Notes under the pieces: generated by a model | What the model was told of the DNA's origin: nothing | What the model saw: only the letters and a program-made list of their open reading frames with translations | Database searches by the model: none | Position numbers and translations under genes: made by a program | NCBI GenBank assembly: GCA_021413675.1 | Contig: JAIOQA010000218.1 | Coordinates: forward strand, 1 to 64,000 | Source of the DNA: Deltaproteobacteria bacterium | Lineage (GTDB): Bacteria > Myxococcota_A > Polyangia > Haliangiales > Haliangiaceae | Length of the DNA: 64,000 nucleotides | Direction: 5' to 3' | Shown here: positions 1 through 9,507 of the stretch, one piece after another | Layout of the letters: each line of letters opens with the position of its first letter | How positions within the stretch are numbered: the first letter of the stretch is position 1

Positions 1-400
1 GGTGCGTGACCGGGATGCCGGCGAGCGCGGGCGCGGCCAGCGCCGACGACAGCCCCGGGACGATCTCGAACGGAATGCCGGCGTCGGCGAGCGCGAGCGC
101 CTCCTCGCCGCCGCGCCCGAAGACGAACGGGTCACCGCACTTGAGGCGCACGACGCGATCGCCGCGGCGCGCGGCGCGGATCATCAGCCGGTGGATCGTG
201 TCCTGTTCGATCGAGTGGCGTCCGGCGCGCTTGCCGACGAAGAACCGCCGGGCCTGGGGCGCGAGCTCGACCAGCGCGGTCGGGACCAGCGCGTCGTTGA
301 GGACGAGGTCGGCCTCGCGCAGGCGGCGCAGCGCGCGCAGGGTGAGGAGCTCGGGGTCGCCGGGACCGGCGCCGACGAGCGAGACGTGGCCAGGGTTCAT
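1..400 (-). CDS. cobA: Uroporphyrinogen-III C-methyltransferase (SUMT), partial
   Basis: This is the N-terminal 133 residues of a SAM-dependent uroporphyrin-III methyltransferase; the C-terminus lies outside the window. The family makes precorrin-2, the precursor of siroheme (and cobalamin), in the cytosol. The sequence opens MNPGHVSLVGAGPGDPELLT, the family's SAM-binding GAGPGD motif, and continues with VRLKCGDPFVFGRGGEE, the second family signature. The ATG at 398-400 overlaps the stop of the upstream siroheme synthase (ATGA), which fixes the start and implies translational coupling. In enterobacteria this domain is fused to the dehydrogenase as CysG; here they are separate adjacent genes. 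It is the last visible gene of the sulfate operon, where siroheme would serve sulfite reductase, which is not in the window. Confidence 0.95.
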   Translation of the reverse strand, partial: MNPGHVSLVGAGPGDPELLTLRALRRLREADLVLNDALVPTALVELAPQARRFFVGKRAGRHSIEQDTIHRLMIRAARRGDRVVRLKCGDPFVFGRGGEEALALADAGIPFEIVPGLSSALAAPALAGIPVTH

Positions 401-1026
401 GGCGTGGCTCCGAGCGACGCGGCTGCGGTCGGTGCGGGGAGGGTCGTTGTCCGGGACTCGTACAGATGGAAGAGCTTGCGGAGCAAGAGCGGGCGGCGCT
501 CGGCCATCGGCACGAGCCGGGCCTTCCACTCGGCGCGGGCCGCGCGGGCGACGTCGAACCAGCGCGTCAGCTCGGCGCTGTCGGGCAGGAGCGCGTCGAG
601 CGCCTCGCGGATGAGGCCGGTGAGCGCGGGCGCGTCGCCGCTGGTCGAGATCGCGATCGTGACGCCGGCGCGACGGATCACGCCGCCCAGGTAGGCCGAG
701 GCGGGCTCGGGATCGTCGACGGCGTTGACGAACAGGTTGCGCGCGGCCGCGGCGGCGGCGACCGCGCGGTTGATCGCGGGCGGCGCGGCGGCCACGACCC
801 AGCGCGCGCCATCGAGGTCGCCGTCGGCGAACTCGCGCGCGATGATCGTCACCTCGCCGCGGGCCGCGCGCGCGGCGATCGCCGGCGTGATGTCCGGCGC
901 GATCACGGTGATGCGCGCGCCGGCGGTGACCAGGCCGTCGAGCTTCTGATCGGCGACCGGCCCGGCGCCGACGACGACGACCGGCAAGCCATCGAGCTTG
1001 AGGAACACGGGGTAGAGCGCGCTCAT
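397..1026 (-). CDS. Precorrin-2 dehydrogenase / siroheme synthase N-domain protein
   Basis: A 209-residue NAD-dependent precorrin-2 dehydrogenase/sirohydrochlorin ferrochelatase of the CysG N-terminal/Met8 type. It converts precorrin-2 to siroheme, the sulfite reductase cofactor. The protein begins MSALYPVFLKLDGLPVVVVG and has the Rossmann GAGPVADQK loop near residue 20. The SAIST-like segment (IAISTSGDAPAL, about residues 124-135) is the typical siroheme-synthase signature. An upstream in-frame ATG at 1053 would overlap the APS kinase gene; I chose 1026 because GGAGAT lies about 6 bases ahead and the start then falls just after the previous stop. It overlaps cobA by ATGA. Functionally it belongs to the sulfate-reduction operon running from 4254 to the window edge. 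Confidence 0.93.
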   Translation of the reverse strand: MSALYPVFLKLDGLPVVVVGAGPVADQKLDGLVTAGARITVIAPDITPAIAARAARGEVTIIAREFADGDLDGARWVVAAAPPAINRAVAAAAAARNLFVNAVDDPEPASAYLGGVIRRAGVTIAISTSGDAPALTGLIREALDALLPDSAELTRWFDVARAARAEWKARLVPMAERRPLLLRKLFHLYESRTTTLPAPTAAASLGATP

Positions 1027-1039
1027 GGTCGATCTCCGC

Positions 1040-2666
1040 CTAGGCATCCGCACGGGTGAGGGTGGCGTGCGTGGTCGGCAGCGCGCCGAGCAGCCCGCGG
1101 GACTGGAGCGCGGCGACGATCGCGCCAGCGCAGTGTTCGATCGTGTCGACGTCGGTGACGACCTCGACGTCGGGCGCGGTCGGCGGCTCGTACGGATCGC
1201 TCACGCCGGTGAAGTGTGCCAGCTCGCCGGCGAGGGCCTGACGATAAAGACCCTTCACGTCGCGCGCGACCAGCGAGGCGAGCTGCGCGCGCGCGAAGAC
1301 CTCGAGGAACGGGATGCCGCGCGCCGCGGCGAGCGCGCGGACCTCGGCGCGGGTCTCGGCGTACGGCGAGATCGCCGCGGTGATCACGCCGACGCCGTGG
1401 CGGGCGAGGGTGCGGGCCACGAACGCGATGCGGTGGACGTTGATGTCGCGATCGGCGCGCGAGAACGACAGGCCCTTCGACAGGTGGGCGCGGACCTCGT
1501 CGCCATCGAGGATCTCGAGCGGCACGGCGCCGCGCAGCGCCCGCGCGACCGCGGCCGCGAGCGTGCTCTTGCCGGCGCCCGAGAGGCCGGTGAACCACAG
1601 GATGAACCCGCGCGTCGGCTCGGGCCACGTCGCGGCCGCGGTCGCGTGCGGGTGCGCGCGGTCGAGCAGCTGCACGACCTCGGGCCGCAGCAGCGCGGCG
1701 GTGCGCGCGGGATCGGCGAGCACCGCGTCGTCGACGAGCGCGGGCTGGCGCTCGGCGTGAGGACAGCACCGCGCGGAGGTGAGCTCGTCGCAGCGCGGGC
1801 ACTGCGCGACCGGCGCGTAGCGCAGCGGCGCGAGCCCGAGGTCGCGAGCGGCGAAGCGATCGCAGAGGTTCCCGGTGCCGTCGTCGATCACGATCGGCTG
1901 GCCGACGCCGTAGTTCTTGGCGACGAGCGCGGTGAGCAGCGCGCCGGCGGCGCCGGGCACGAGCGCGCCGGGCATCGTCGCGAGCTCGATGCGCTCCGCG
2001 GGGAAGTAGCCGCGCGCCACGACGGCGGCGCTGGCGAGGCGGGCCGCGGTCGGCGCGATCCGATCGGCGGCCTCCGCCGGGCGCAGGATGACGAGGCCGT
2101 CGGCGGTCGCGAGCGCGAGCTTGCCGAGGTGCTCGTCGGCGCGGCCGAACACGGCGGTCGGAGCGTGGCCGGCGACCCGGCGCCAGCCGTGCGCGGCGAT
2201 CGCGGCGCGGATCGCGCGCGGCGTGTCGAGCTCGGCGGGGATCGCGGCGGGCACCAGCTCGATCTCGCCGGCGACCGCGACGCGATCATCCAGCTCGGCG
2301 AGCTCGCGCACGGTGATCGCGCCGAGCAGCGCGCCGGCGTGGGTCCAGAGCGCTGCGGGCGCGCCGATCGCGAGCGCGGCGGCGGTGGTCGCATCGACGG
2401 TGAGCGTGATCGCGACCGGCCACACCGTGCCGTTCGCGAGCCGTGCCGTTCGCGAGCCGGCCCTCGGCGAGGATCGCCGCGCGATCGCGGGCGCCGACGA
2501 AGCCGATGAGCGGGCTGTACGCGCCGATCGCCAGGCGGATCGCATCGGCGGTCGCGCGCGTGTCGCACACGATGCGCGGCCACCCGGCGGCGGCGATGGC
2601 CGCGGCGCGCGCGTCATCGACGACGCGATCGACGAGCTCGCCGCCGTGCGGCGCGACCACGGTCAC
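1040..2666 (-). CDS. Bifunctional ATP-sulfurylase-like / APS kinase, frameshifted
   Basis: The C-terminal part (about residues 345-525) is an apparently intact adenylylsulfate kinase (CysC), with P-loop [15 protein letters not shown] and [12 protein letters not shown]; it phosphorylates APS to PAPS. The N-terminal part aligns with ATP sulfurylase, including the Zn-type CPRCDEL...CCPH segment and a RPEV segment. The sulfurylase QxRNPxHxxH motif is replaced by a sequence containing [10 protein letters not shown], and GRDHAG is replaced by IDDGTG, so sulfate adenylation is doubtful. The reading frame begins at GTG 2666, overlapping the APS reductase stop (GTGA), but a 16-bp tandem duplication at 2425-2456 shifts the frame after about 75 codons. 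As it stands the gene cannot be read continuously; translation from an internal start would still give the kinase. It could be a pseudogene, or a regulatory sulfurylase domain on a kinase. Confidence 0.8.
2425..2456. repeat. 16-bp perfect tandem duplication causing a frameshift
   Basis: The unit ccgtgccgttcgcgag occurs twice without interruption (2425-2440 and 2441-2456). Removing one copy joins the reading frame that starts at GTG 2666 with the long downstream frame of the sulfurylase/APS kinase gene. Sixteen bases is not a multiple of three, so the duplication breaks the gene. It may be a real replication-slippage mutation or a sequencing/assembly artefact. Confidence 0.95.
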
Positions 2667-3370
2667 TCGCGCACCACGGGCAGCACGTGGAGCCCGCACT
2701 CGGTCTTGCCGGTGCCGCGCCACCGACCGGCGCGCGGGTCCTCGCCCTCGCCGACCGGGCTGGTGCACGGCGCGCAGCCGATCGAGGGGTAGCCCTGATC
2801 GTGGAGCGGGTTGTACGGCACCTCGTGGGTGACGATGTGCCGCCAGACATCCTTGTGGGTCCACGCCGCCAGCGGGTTGATCTTGATCAGCCCGAACTTG
2901 CGGTCAGGCTCGACGATCTTCGCGTTCGCGCGGTCGGCGGTCTGGTCGCGGCGGATCGCGGTGATCCAGGCATCGAAGCCCGCGAGCTGCGCGCGCAGCG
3001 GGCCGAGCTTGCGCAGCTCGCAGCAGCGATCGGGCTCGCGGGCCCACAGCGCCGGGCCGTGGGCCGCGGCCTGCTCGTCGATCGACTGCGCCGGGCGGAC
3101 CGCGCGGATCGTGACGCCGTAGCGCGCCTCGAGCTGGCGCCACAGCGCGTAGGTCTCGGGGAACAGCACGCCGGTGTCGAGCGTGAACAGATCGATCGGC
3201 AGCCGATGGCGCGCGATCAGATCGATGACGACGCAGCCCTCGGCCCCGAACCCGGTCGCGAACGTGATCCGCGGCGCGAACCGCGCGGCCCACGTGAGGA
3301 TCTCGAGCGCGCTCTGGCCCTCGAGGGCGGCCGCGGAGGCGTCGAGATCGAGGGCGGGCGTCGCGGTCAC
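2663..3370 (-). CDS. cysH: Assimilatory APS reductase, [4Fe-4S] type
   Basis: A 235-residue adenylylsulfate reductase that reduces APS (or PAPS) to sulfite using thioredoxin. Visible signatures are ATGFGAEGCVVIDL near the N-terminus, TLDTGVLFPETY, a CCELRK pair and a GCAPCT pair, plus the C-terminal KTECGLH with the catalytic cysteine. The two Cys-Cys pairs are those that bind the [4Fe-4S] cluster in APS-type enzymes and are absent from PAPS-specific CysH. I start the gene at GTG 3370, which overlaps the stop of the TauE gene (GTGA); a longer upstream reading is only that gene's shadow. Its stop overlaps the GTG of the sulfurylase/kinase gene. The presence of APS kinase next door is not required by an APS reductase, so the kinase may serve sulfation rather than reduction. 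Confidence 0.95.
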   Translation of the reverse strand: MTATPALDLDASAAALEGQSALEILTWAARFAPRITFATGFGAEGCVVIDLIARHRLPIDLFTLDTGVLFPETYALWRQLEARYGVTIRAVRPAQSIDEQAAAHGPALWAREPDRCCELRKLGPLRAQLAGFDAWITAIRRDQTADRANAKIVEPDRKFGLIKINPLAAWTHKDVWRHIVTHEVPYNPLHDQGYPSIGCAPCTSPVGEGEDPRAGRWRGTGKTECGLHVLPVVRE

Positions 3371-4254
3371 GAGTTGGGCTCCGCGATCGCCAGTCCGAAG
3401 CCCGACGCAGCTGGCTCGAGCGGCCGGCGCTTGAAGAACGTGACCAGCAGGATGGTGTCGACGACCGCGGTGATCGCCAGCAGCTGGTAGGCGACCGCGG
3501 CCGGGACGATGCCGGCGGCGGCGACCGCGCTCGACAGGCCGAGCGCGACCAGGTACGCGTCGAAGCTCATGCACACCCGGCGGAAGGTCTCGCTGTTGAT
3601 GCGGCGGATCAGCCAGTGGCCGAGCGGCATGCCGACGAGCACGCCGGGCACCAGCCAGGGCAGGAGGTCGATCGATCCGGCGGTGATCGTCCCGAGGTAC
3701 GCGTAGGCCGCGAGCGCGAAGACCGACTCGACGGTGCGCGCGATCGCGAGGCCGACCTTGAAGTCGTCCTTGGACAGGCCCTGGTTGTTCCAGAACAGCG
3801 CCAGCGGCGGACCGGAGATCGTGGTGAGACCGTAGAGCACGCCCACGCCGGCGCCGAGCGGCACCGCGGCGGTGCGCTCGCGGCGGATCGGCCAGCGCAC
3901 GCCCGCGGCCTGCAGCAGGATGAGCGGCAGCAGCACGGTGAACGTGCCGAGCTTGACGTGCGCGCTCTCGACGTAGGTCAGGAGCGCGGCGCCGAGCAGC
4001 ACGCCGGGCACGAGCCCGACCAGGAGCGGGATCACCCGCGGGAACACGCGGGGCGCGGCCTTGCGGTTGAGGTACAGCGCGTAGAGGTTGATGACGACCT
4101 CGATCATCACCAGCGCCGGGCTGAGGATGCGCGCGGTGGTCACGAACAGCGCGACCGGCACCGACAGCGACGAGTAGCCGTAGCCGAGCGCGCCGCAGAC
4201 CGTGGCGGCGCCGAGGCTCGTGAAAGCCATCAGCATGAGCGCGGCGAGCGTCAC
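3367..4254 (-). CDS. TauE/SafE family membrane permease
   Basis: About 295 residues with eight or so hydrophobic segments, matching the TauE/SafE (DUF81) family of sulfite/sulfonate exporters or sulfate-related permeases in the inner membrane. It is the first gene of the sulfate assimilation operon, which supports transport of a sulfur oxyanion; direction and substrate cannot be told from sequence. An in-frame ATG exists at 4305, but it lies within the predicted -10 box, so I place the start at GTG 4254 (second choice ATG 4239). The stop overlaps the APS reductase start. Regulation is likely by a repressor acting at the palindrome 4284-4299. Confidence 0.87.
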   Translation of the reverse strand: MTLAALMLMAFTSLGAATVCGALGYGYSSLSVPVALFVTTARILSPALVMIEVVINLYALYLNRKAAPRVFPRVIPLLVGLVPGVLLGAALLTYVESAHVKLGTFTVLLPLILLQAAGVRWPIRRERTAAVPLGAGVGVLYGLTTISGPPLALFWNNQGLSKDDFKVGLAIARTVESVFALAAYAYLGTITAGSIDLLPWLVPGVLVGMPLGHWLIRRINSETFRRVCMSFDAYLVALGLSSAVAAAGIVPAAVAYQLLAITAVVDTILLVTFFKRRPLEPAASGFGLAIAEPNS

Positions 4255-4283
4255 GACACCCCCGACGGAGTCAGATGCAGGAC

Positions 4284-4299
4284 GTCCGTTTGCACGGAC
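4284..4299. promoter_or_regulatory. Perfect palindromic operator at +1 of the sulfate operon
   Basis: GTCCGT-TTGC-ACGGAC is a perfect 6-4-6 inverted repeat centred where the adjacent promoter should start transcription, the classic position for a repressor site. The same half-site (TCCGT/ACGGA) recurs as an inverted pair at 4337-4341 and 4348-4352 and singly at 4371-4375. The regulator is unknown. Confidence 0.6.
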
Positions 4300-4302
4300 A
4301 AA

Positions 4303-4331
4303 CATCTAGCATCGCGTCATTGGGGTGTCAA
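4303..4331 (-). promoter_or_regulatory. Sigma-70 promoter of the sulfate assimilation operon
   Basis: Read on the minus strand, TTGACA (4326-4331) is followed after exactly 17 bases by TAGATG (4303-4308), which is preceded by TGC, an extended -10. This is the best housekeeping promoter I see in the window. The expected start of transcription is about position 4296, giving a leader of about 40 nt to GTG 4254. Confidence 0.65.
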
Positions 4332-4336
4332 CGATA

Positions 4337-4352
4337 ACGGAAATTCGTCCGT
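4337..4352. promoter_or_regulatory. Second TCCGT/ACGGA inverted half-site pair
   Basis: ACGGA (4337-4341) and TCCGT (4348-4352) form an inverted pair in the opposite sense to the site at 4284-4299, upstream of the -35 box. A further inverted repeat, gataacg (4333-4339) with cgttatc (4364-4370), overlaps it. Together they suggest a multi-site regulatory region of about 100 bp between the sulfate operon and the plus-strand genes. The rest of 4255-4625 contains no gene that I can support. Confidence 0.4.
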
Positions 4353-4534
4353 GTTGGCGCGCTCGTTATCACGGAACTTGCTCCGGTGAAGCGGATACGG
4401 CGGTCCGTGAGGGGCGAGGATTTCGGACGTGGAAGTTCGCTGCGATGCACGCGAAACGGGAGCCTCGACCACCCGACGTGGCTGCTCTCGACGACGAAAT
4501 CAGCGAAATCACGAATCCGGAGGCGATTGTGCTC

Positions 4535-4551
4535 TCACCCCTCAGGGGTGA
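4535..4551. promoter_or_regulatory. 17-bp palindrome upstream of the SUKH-like gene
   Basis: TCACCCCT-C-AGGGGTGA is a perfect inverted repeat with a single central base, 75 bases ahead of the start at 4626. The one-base centre suits a dimeric DNA-binding protein better than an RNA hairpin, and no T-tract follows, so an operator is more likely than a terminator. Confidence 0.45.
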
Positions 4552-4625
4552 CGTCATACAGTGGGAGGTGGCGGGCGCGATTGTCGGGCTGGTGAGGCGG
4601 GTCTCGCGTCCGGTTGGGAGGAGCC

Positions 4626-5165
4626 ATGGTGGATCACACGGCGAGGATGCATCTGCTGGTCGAGCAGGTGATCGCGATCAAGGGTGACCTGGATGCGCTC
4701 GACGAGAGCGGCCCGCCGGTGCGGCCGCGCCCGCCGGCGTCCCTCGAGCGGCTCGTGCAGGCGCGGCGATCCTTCGAGGCGCGCGGGATGCCGATGCCGC
4801 GCGATCACGAGCGGGTGCTCCGCGCGCACGATGGCATCGATCATCTCTGGCGCACGCCGAGCGGATCGCTGTCGCTGTTCGGGCACGACGATCTGATGGT
4901 GCCCAAGGTCGTGCCGACCGCACCGGAGGCGCGCGGCGGGGTCGTGGTCGCGGCGAGCGACGCGGGCGACGCGGTGTGCCTGGTGCCCGGCGCGACCGAT
5001 CTGCCCGCGGTCGTCTCGGTCGATCCGCGCGGCCGCGTCGTCGCGCGGTTCCCCAGCGTCACGACGTGGCTCGAGTGGATCCTGCGCACCAGCACCGAGG
5101 AGCGCGACGAGCGCACGACGATCGGCCGGCGGCGCTGGCCGTCGTCGACGAACCCGCCGTTCTGA
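4626..5165 (+). CDS. SUKH/SMI1-KNR4-like protein, copy 1
   Basis: A 179-residue soluble protein with features of the SUKH (SMI1/KNR4) superfamily: a PMPRDHERVLRAHDGID segment resembling the family's 'LP..y..fL...NG' core, then GSLSLFGHDDL and a C-terminal WLEW aromatic motif. SUKH proteins are often immunity proteins against nuclease toxins or housekeeping binding proteins, but no toxin is adjacent, so its role is unknown. ATG 4626 is preceded by GGGAGGAG at good spacing, which excludes the TTG 12 bases upstream. A paralogue of almost identical length follows at 5275. Family assignment is by motif resemblance only. Confidence 0.7.
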   Translation: MVDHTARMHLLVEQVIAIKGDLDALDESGPPVRPRPPASLERLVQARRSFEARGMPMPRDHERVLRAHDGIDHLWRTPSGSLSLFGHDDLMVPKVVPTAPEARGGVVVAASDAGDAVCLVPGATDLPAVVSVDPRGRVVARFPSVTTWLEWILRTSTEERDERTTIGRRRWPSSTNPPF

Positions 5166-5274
5166 CGCCGCGTGAGGCGGCCCTGGCTCGCGATCCACGA
5201 TCGGCGCGCGGAATCTTCGCGCGGCTGTCGTAGAGTAGGAGATCGGTGCCGCGCGGCATCACCGAGGGGGATGC

Positions 5275-5817
5275 ATGGTGGAGGAGGCGGCTCGGCTCGC
5301 GGCGCTGGTCGCGCGCGTCATCGCGATCAAGGTGGAGCTCGACACGCTCGACGCGGACGAGGCTGACGCGCCACGGGTGCGGCCGCACCCGCCGGCGTCC
5401 TACGAGCGCCTGGCGCAGGTGCGGCGCGCGTTCGAGGCGCGCGGCTTCGCGATGCCGCGCGAGCTCGAGTGGCTGCTGCGGCTGCACGACGGCATCGATC
5501 ACCTCTGGTGCACGCCGAGCGGGTCGCTGACGCTGTTCAGCCACCACGGCCTGCTCGGCGCGTGGGCGCCGGTGCCGATCGCGGAGGCCCGCGATGGTGT
5601 CGTGATCGCGGCGAGCGACAGCGGCGACGCGGTCTGCCTCGCGCCCGCACCGGTGCTCGCGCTGGTGCTCGGCGATCCGCGCGGTCGCGTCGTCGCGCGG
5701 TTCGCGAGCGTGACCGCGTGGCTCGAGTGGGTGCTGCGCGCGAGCTCCGACGAGCGCGCGGACCGCACGGCCGGCGGCCGCCGGCGCGCGCGCTGGCCCG
5801 CGCCGATCGCGTCGTAG
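5275..5817 (+). CDS. SUKH/SMI1-KNR4-like protein, copy 2
   Basis: A 180-residue paralogue of the preceding gene: the two share the RPHPPAS/RPRPPAS stretch, the FEARG..MPR block, HDGIDHLW, TPSGSL, a GDAVCL block and the WLEW..RAS/RTS end. The start ATG 5275 follows a purine-rich gaggggga. Copies 1 and 2 differ at scattered positions rather than in blocks, which points to an old tandem duplication. The 109-base gap between them holds only a short hairpin (5167-5181) just after the first stop. Function is unknown; if SUKH-like, immunity or regulatory binding are the usual family roles. Confidence 0.7.
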   Translation: MVEEAARLAALVARVIAIKVELDTLDADEADAPRVRPHPPASYERLAQVRRAFEARGFAMPRELEWLLRLHDGIDHLWCTPSGSLTLFSHHGLLGAWAPVPIAEARDGVVIAASDSGDAVCLAPAPVLALVLGDPRGRVVARFASVTAWLEWVLRASSDERADRTAGGRRRARWPAPIAS

Positions 5818-5831
5818 CCGGGGCGTGGCGT

Positions 5832-7178
5832 TCAGGCCGCGGCGGTCGGCGCGATCGTCTCGATGAAGCGCGCGGCGCGCCCGCACGGCGCGCCGACGAG
5901 CTGGCCGTCGCGCATGACGACGTGGCCGCGCACGATCGTCGCGACCGGCCAGCCGGTGAGGCTCAGGCCCTCGAACGGCGACCAGCCGCACTTCGAGGCC
6001 ATGTCCACGTTCCGGACGGTGCGGCGCGCGGCCAGATCGACGAGCGTCAGGTCGGCGTCGTAGCCGACCGCGAGCCGGCCCTTGCCGGCGAGGCCCCAGA
6101 CCCGCGCGGGGCCGGTGCTGATGAGCTCGACCAGGCGGGTGAGCGACAGCCGGCCGGCGGCGACGTGGTCGAGCATGACCGGCACCATCGTCTGCACGCC
6201 GGGCATGCCCGACGGGCTCGCCGGGTAGACCTGGGCCTTCTCGGCGAGCGTGTGGGGCGCGTGATCGGTGGCGATCAGATCGATCACGCCCTCGTCGATC
6301 GCGCGCCAGAGCGCGGCGCGGTGCTCGGCGGTGCGGATCGGCGGGTTCATCTGCGCGAGCGAGCCGAGGCGCTCGTAGATCTCGGGCGCCGCGAAGGTCA
6401 GGTGCTGCGGCGAGGTCTCGCAGGTCGCGAGGTCGCGGCAGTCGGCGATCACGCCGAGCTCGTCGCCGGTCGTGACGTGGAGGATGTGGACGCGGCGGCC
6501 GAAGCGGCGGGCCAGCGCGAGCACGCGCCAGGTCGCGCGCAGCGCGGTCTCGGCGTCGCGCCACACCGGGTGCTGATCGACCGAGGTCGCGAGCGGCTTG
6601 CGCTCGCGCAGGCGGTCCTCGTCCTCGGCGTGGATCGCGACCCGGCGCACGCCGGACGACAGCGCGCGCGCGAGCGCGGCGTCGTCAGGGATGAGCAGCG
6701 TGCCGGTCGAGCTGCCCATGAAGATCTTGATGCCGGCGCAGCCGGGCAGGCGCTCGAGCTCGTCGAGGTCGTCGAGGTTGTCGGGCGAGCCGCCGACGAA
6801 GAAGCCGACGTCGACGTGGGCGCGGTGCGCGAGGCGCGCGACCTTGTCGGCGAGCGCGACCGCGGTCGTGGTCGGCGGGTCGGTGTTCGGCATCTCGAGC
6901 ACGCAGGTCACGCCGCCGAGGGCGGCCGCGGCGGTGCCGGTCGCGAGGTCCTCCTTGTGCGTGGGCCCGGGCTCGCGGAAGTGGACCTGCGCGTCGATCA
7001 CGCCGGGCAGCACGTGCAGGCCGCGCGCGTCGAGAACGTCGAGGGTCGCGGCGTCGCCGAGCGCGCCGATCGCGGCGATGAGGCCACCGCGGATGCCGAT
7101 GTCGACCTCGGCGAGGCCGCCGGGCGTGACGCAGGTGGCGCCGCGCACGATGCGATCGAACGCGATCGGGGTGCTCAC
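5832..7178 (-). CDS. pyrC: Dihydroorotase
   Basis: A 448-residue class I dihydroorotase, an amidohydrolase that interconverts carbamoyl-aspartate and dihydroorotate in pyrimidine synthesis. Visible metal ligands and family motifs are DAQVHFREPG (HxH), the carboxylated-lysine region GIKIFMGSSTGTL, HAEDED, ILHVTTGDE and the catalytic ATDHAPH. The length suits the class I bacterial enzyme or the allantoinase/dihydropyrimidinase relatives; the VHFREPG motif favours dihydroorotase. GTG 7178 overlaps the stop of the biotin carrier gene (GTGA), so it is probably translated in one operon with the carboxylase subunits even though the pathways differ. Confidence 0.93.
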   Translation of the reverse strand: MSTPIAFDRIVRGATCVTPGGLAEVDIGIRGGLIAAIGALGDAATLDVLDARGLHVLPGVIDAQVHFREPGPTHKEDLATGTAAAALGGVTCVLEMPNTDPPTTTAVALADKVARLAHRAHVDVGFFVGGSPDNLDDLDELERLPGCAGIKIFMGSSTGTLLIPDDAALARALSSGVRRVAIHAEDEDRLRERKPLATSVDQHPVWRDAETALRATWRVLALARRFGRRVHILHVTTGDELGVIADCRDLATCETSPQHLTFAAPEIYERLGSLAQMNPPIRTAEHRAALWRAIDEGVIDLIATDHAPHTLAEKAQVYPASPSGMPGVQTMVPVMLDHVAAGRLSLTRLVELISTGPARVWGLAGKGRLAVGYDADLTLVDLAARRTVRNVDMASKCGWSPFEGLSLTGWPVATIVRGHVVMRDGQLVGAPCGRAARFIETIAPTAAA

Positions 7179-7776
7179 GGCGCCTCCTCGAGGCGGATGA
7201 GCGCCTGGCCGGTGGTGACGTCGTCCTCGTCGGTCACGAGGATCGCGGCGATCCGCGCGGTCGCGGGCAGGCCCTCGCCGCGGTACGTGAGGCGATGGAA
7301 GGTCTTCATGATCTCGAGCATGCCGATGGTGTGGCCGGTCTCGATGACGTCGCCGACCGCGACGAACGCCGGCTTGCCGGGCGCGGGCCGGGCGTAGAAC
7401 CGACCGGAGAGCGGCGACGGGAACACCAGGCCGCCGGAGGTGGTGGCGGCGGTCGCGGCGGCAGCGCCCGCGCTGGCACCCGCGGCCTCGGGATCGAGCA
7501 CGCACAGCGCCTGGCCGTGCGCGACCGCGATCGCGCCCTTGCCATCGCCGACGCGCTCGACGACCGCGCCGCGCGTGCCTTTCGGGGCGACGATCGCGAT
7601 CGCGCTGCCGAGCACCTCGAGGATGCCGAGCGCGTCGCCCGGGCGCAGGACATCGCCGAGCGCGATCGCCGGGCGGAACCAGCCGACCGACGGCGCGGCG
7701 ATCGTGATGCGCGCGCTGTCCGGATCGCGGACGAGCGCGGTCAGGGTGCGCGCGTGCATGCGGCCACTCGCGGCGC

Positions 7777-7780
<4 letters not shown>
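7175..7780 (-). CDS. Biotin carboxyl carrier protein of an acyl-CoA carboxylase
   Basis: A 201-residue carrier whose C-terminal domain has the biotin-attachment motif [12 protein letters not shown], the lysine of EIMK receiving biotin. It carries CO2 from the biotin carboxylase to the carboxyltransferase. The N-terminal half (about residues 20-95) also looks like a biotinyl/lipoyl barrel, with two GD turns and a [10 protein letters not shown] hairpin where the lysine motif would be, so it may be a degenerate second domain. An Ala-rich linker (about 100-115) separates the halves. The start overlaps the carboxyltransferase stop (ATGA). Typical BCCPs are about 150-170 residues with a single domain. 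Confidence 0.88.

Positions 7781-9507
<1,727 letters not shown>

Noticed and set aside
1025-2509. Long plus-strand frame opposite the sulfurylase/kinase gene
   Set aside because: Composition is typical of antisense high-GC shadow; the minus strand has clear kinase motifs.
4303-4305. ATG at 4305 as the start of the TauE/SafE gene
   Set aside because: It overlaps the predicted -10 box and would lie upstream of the transcription start.
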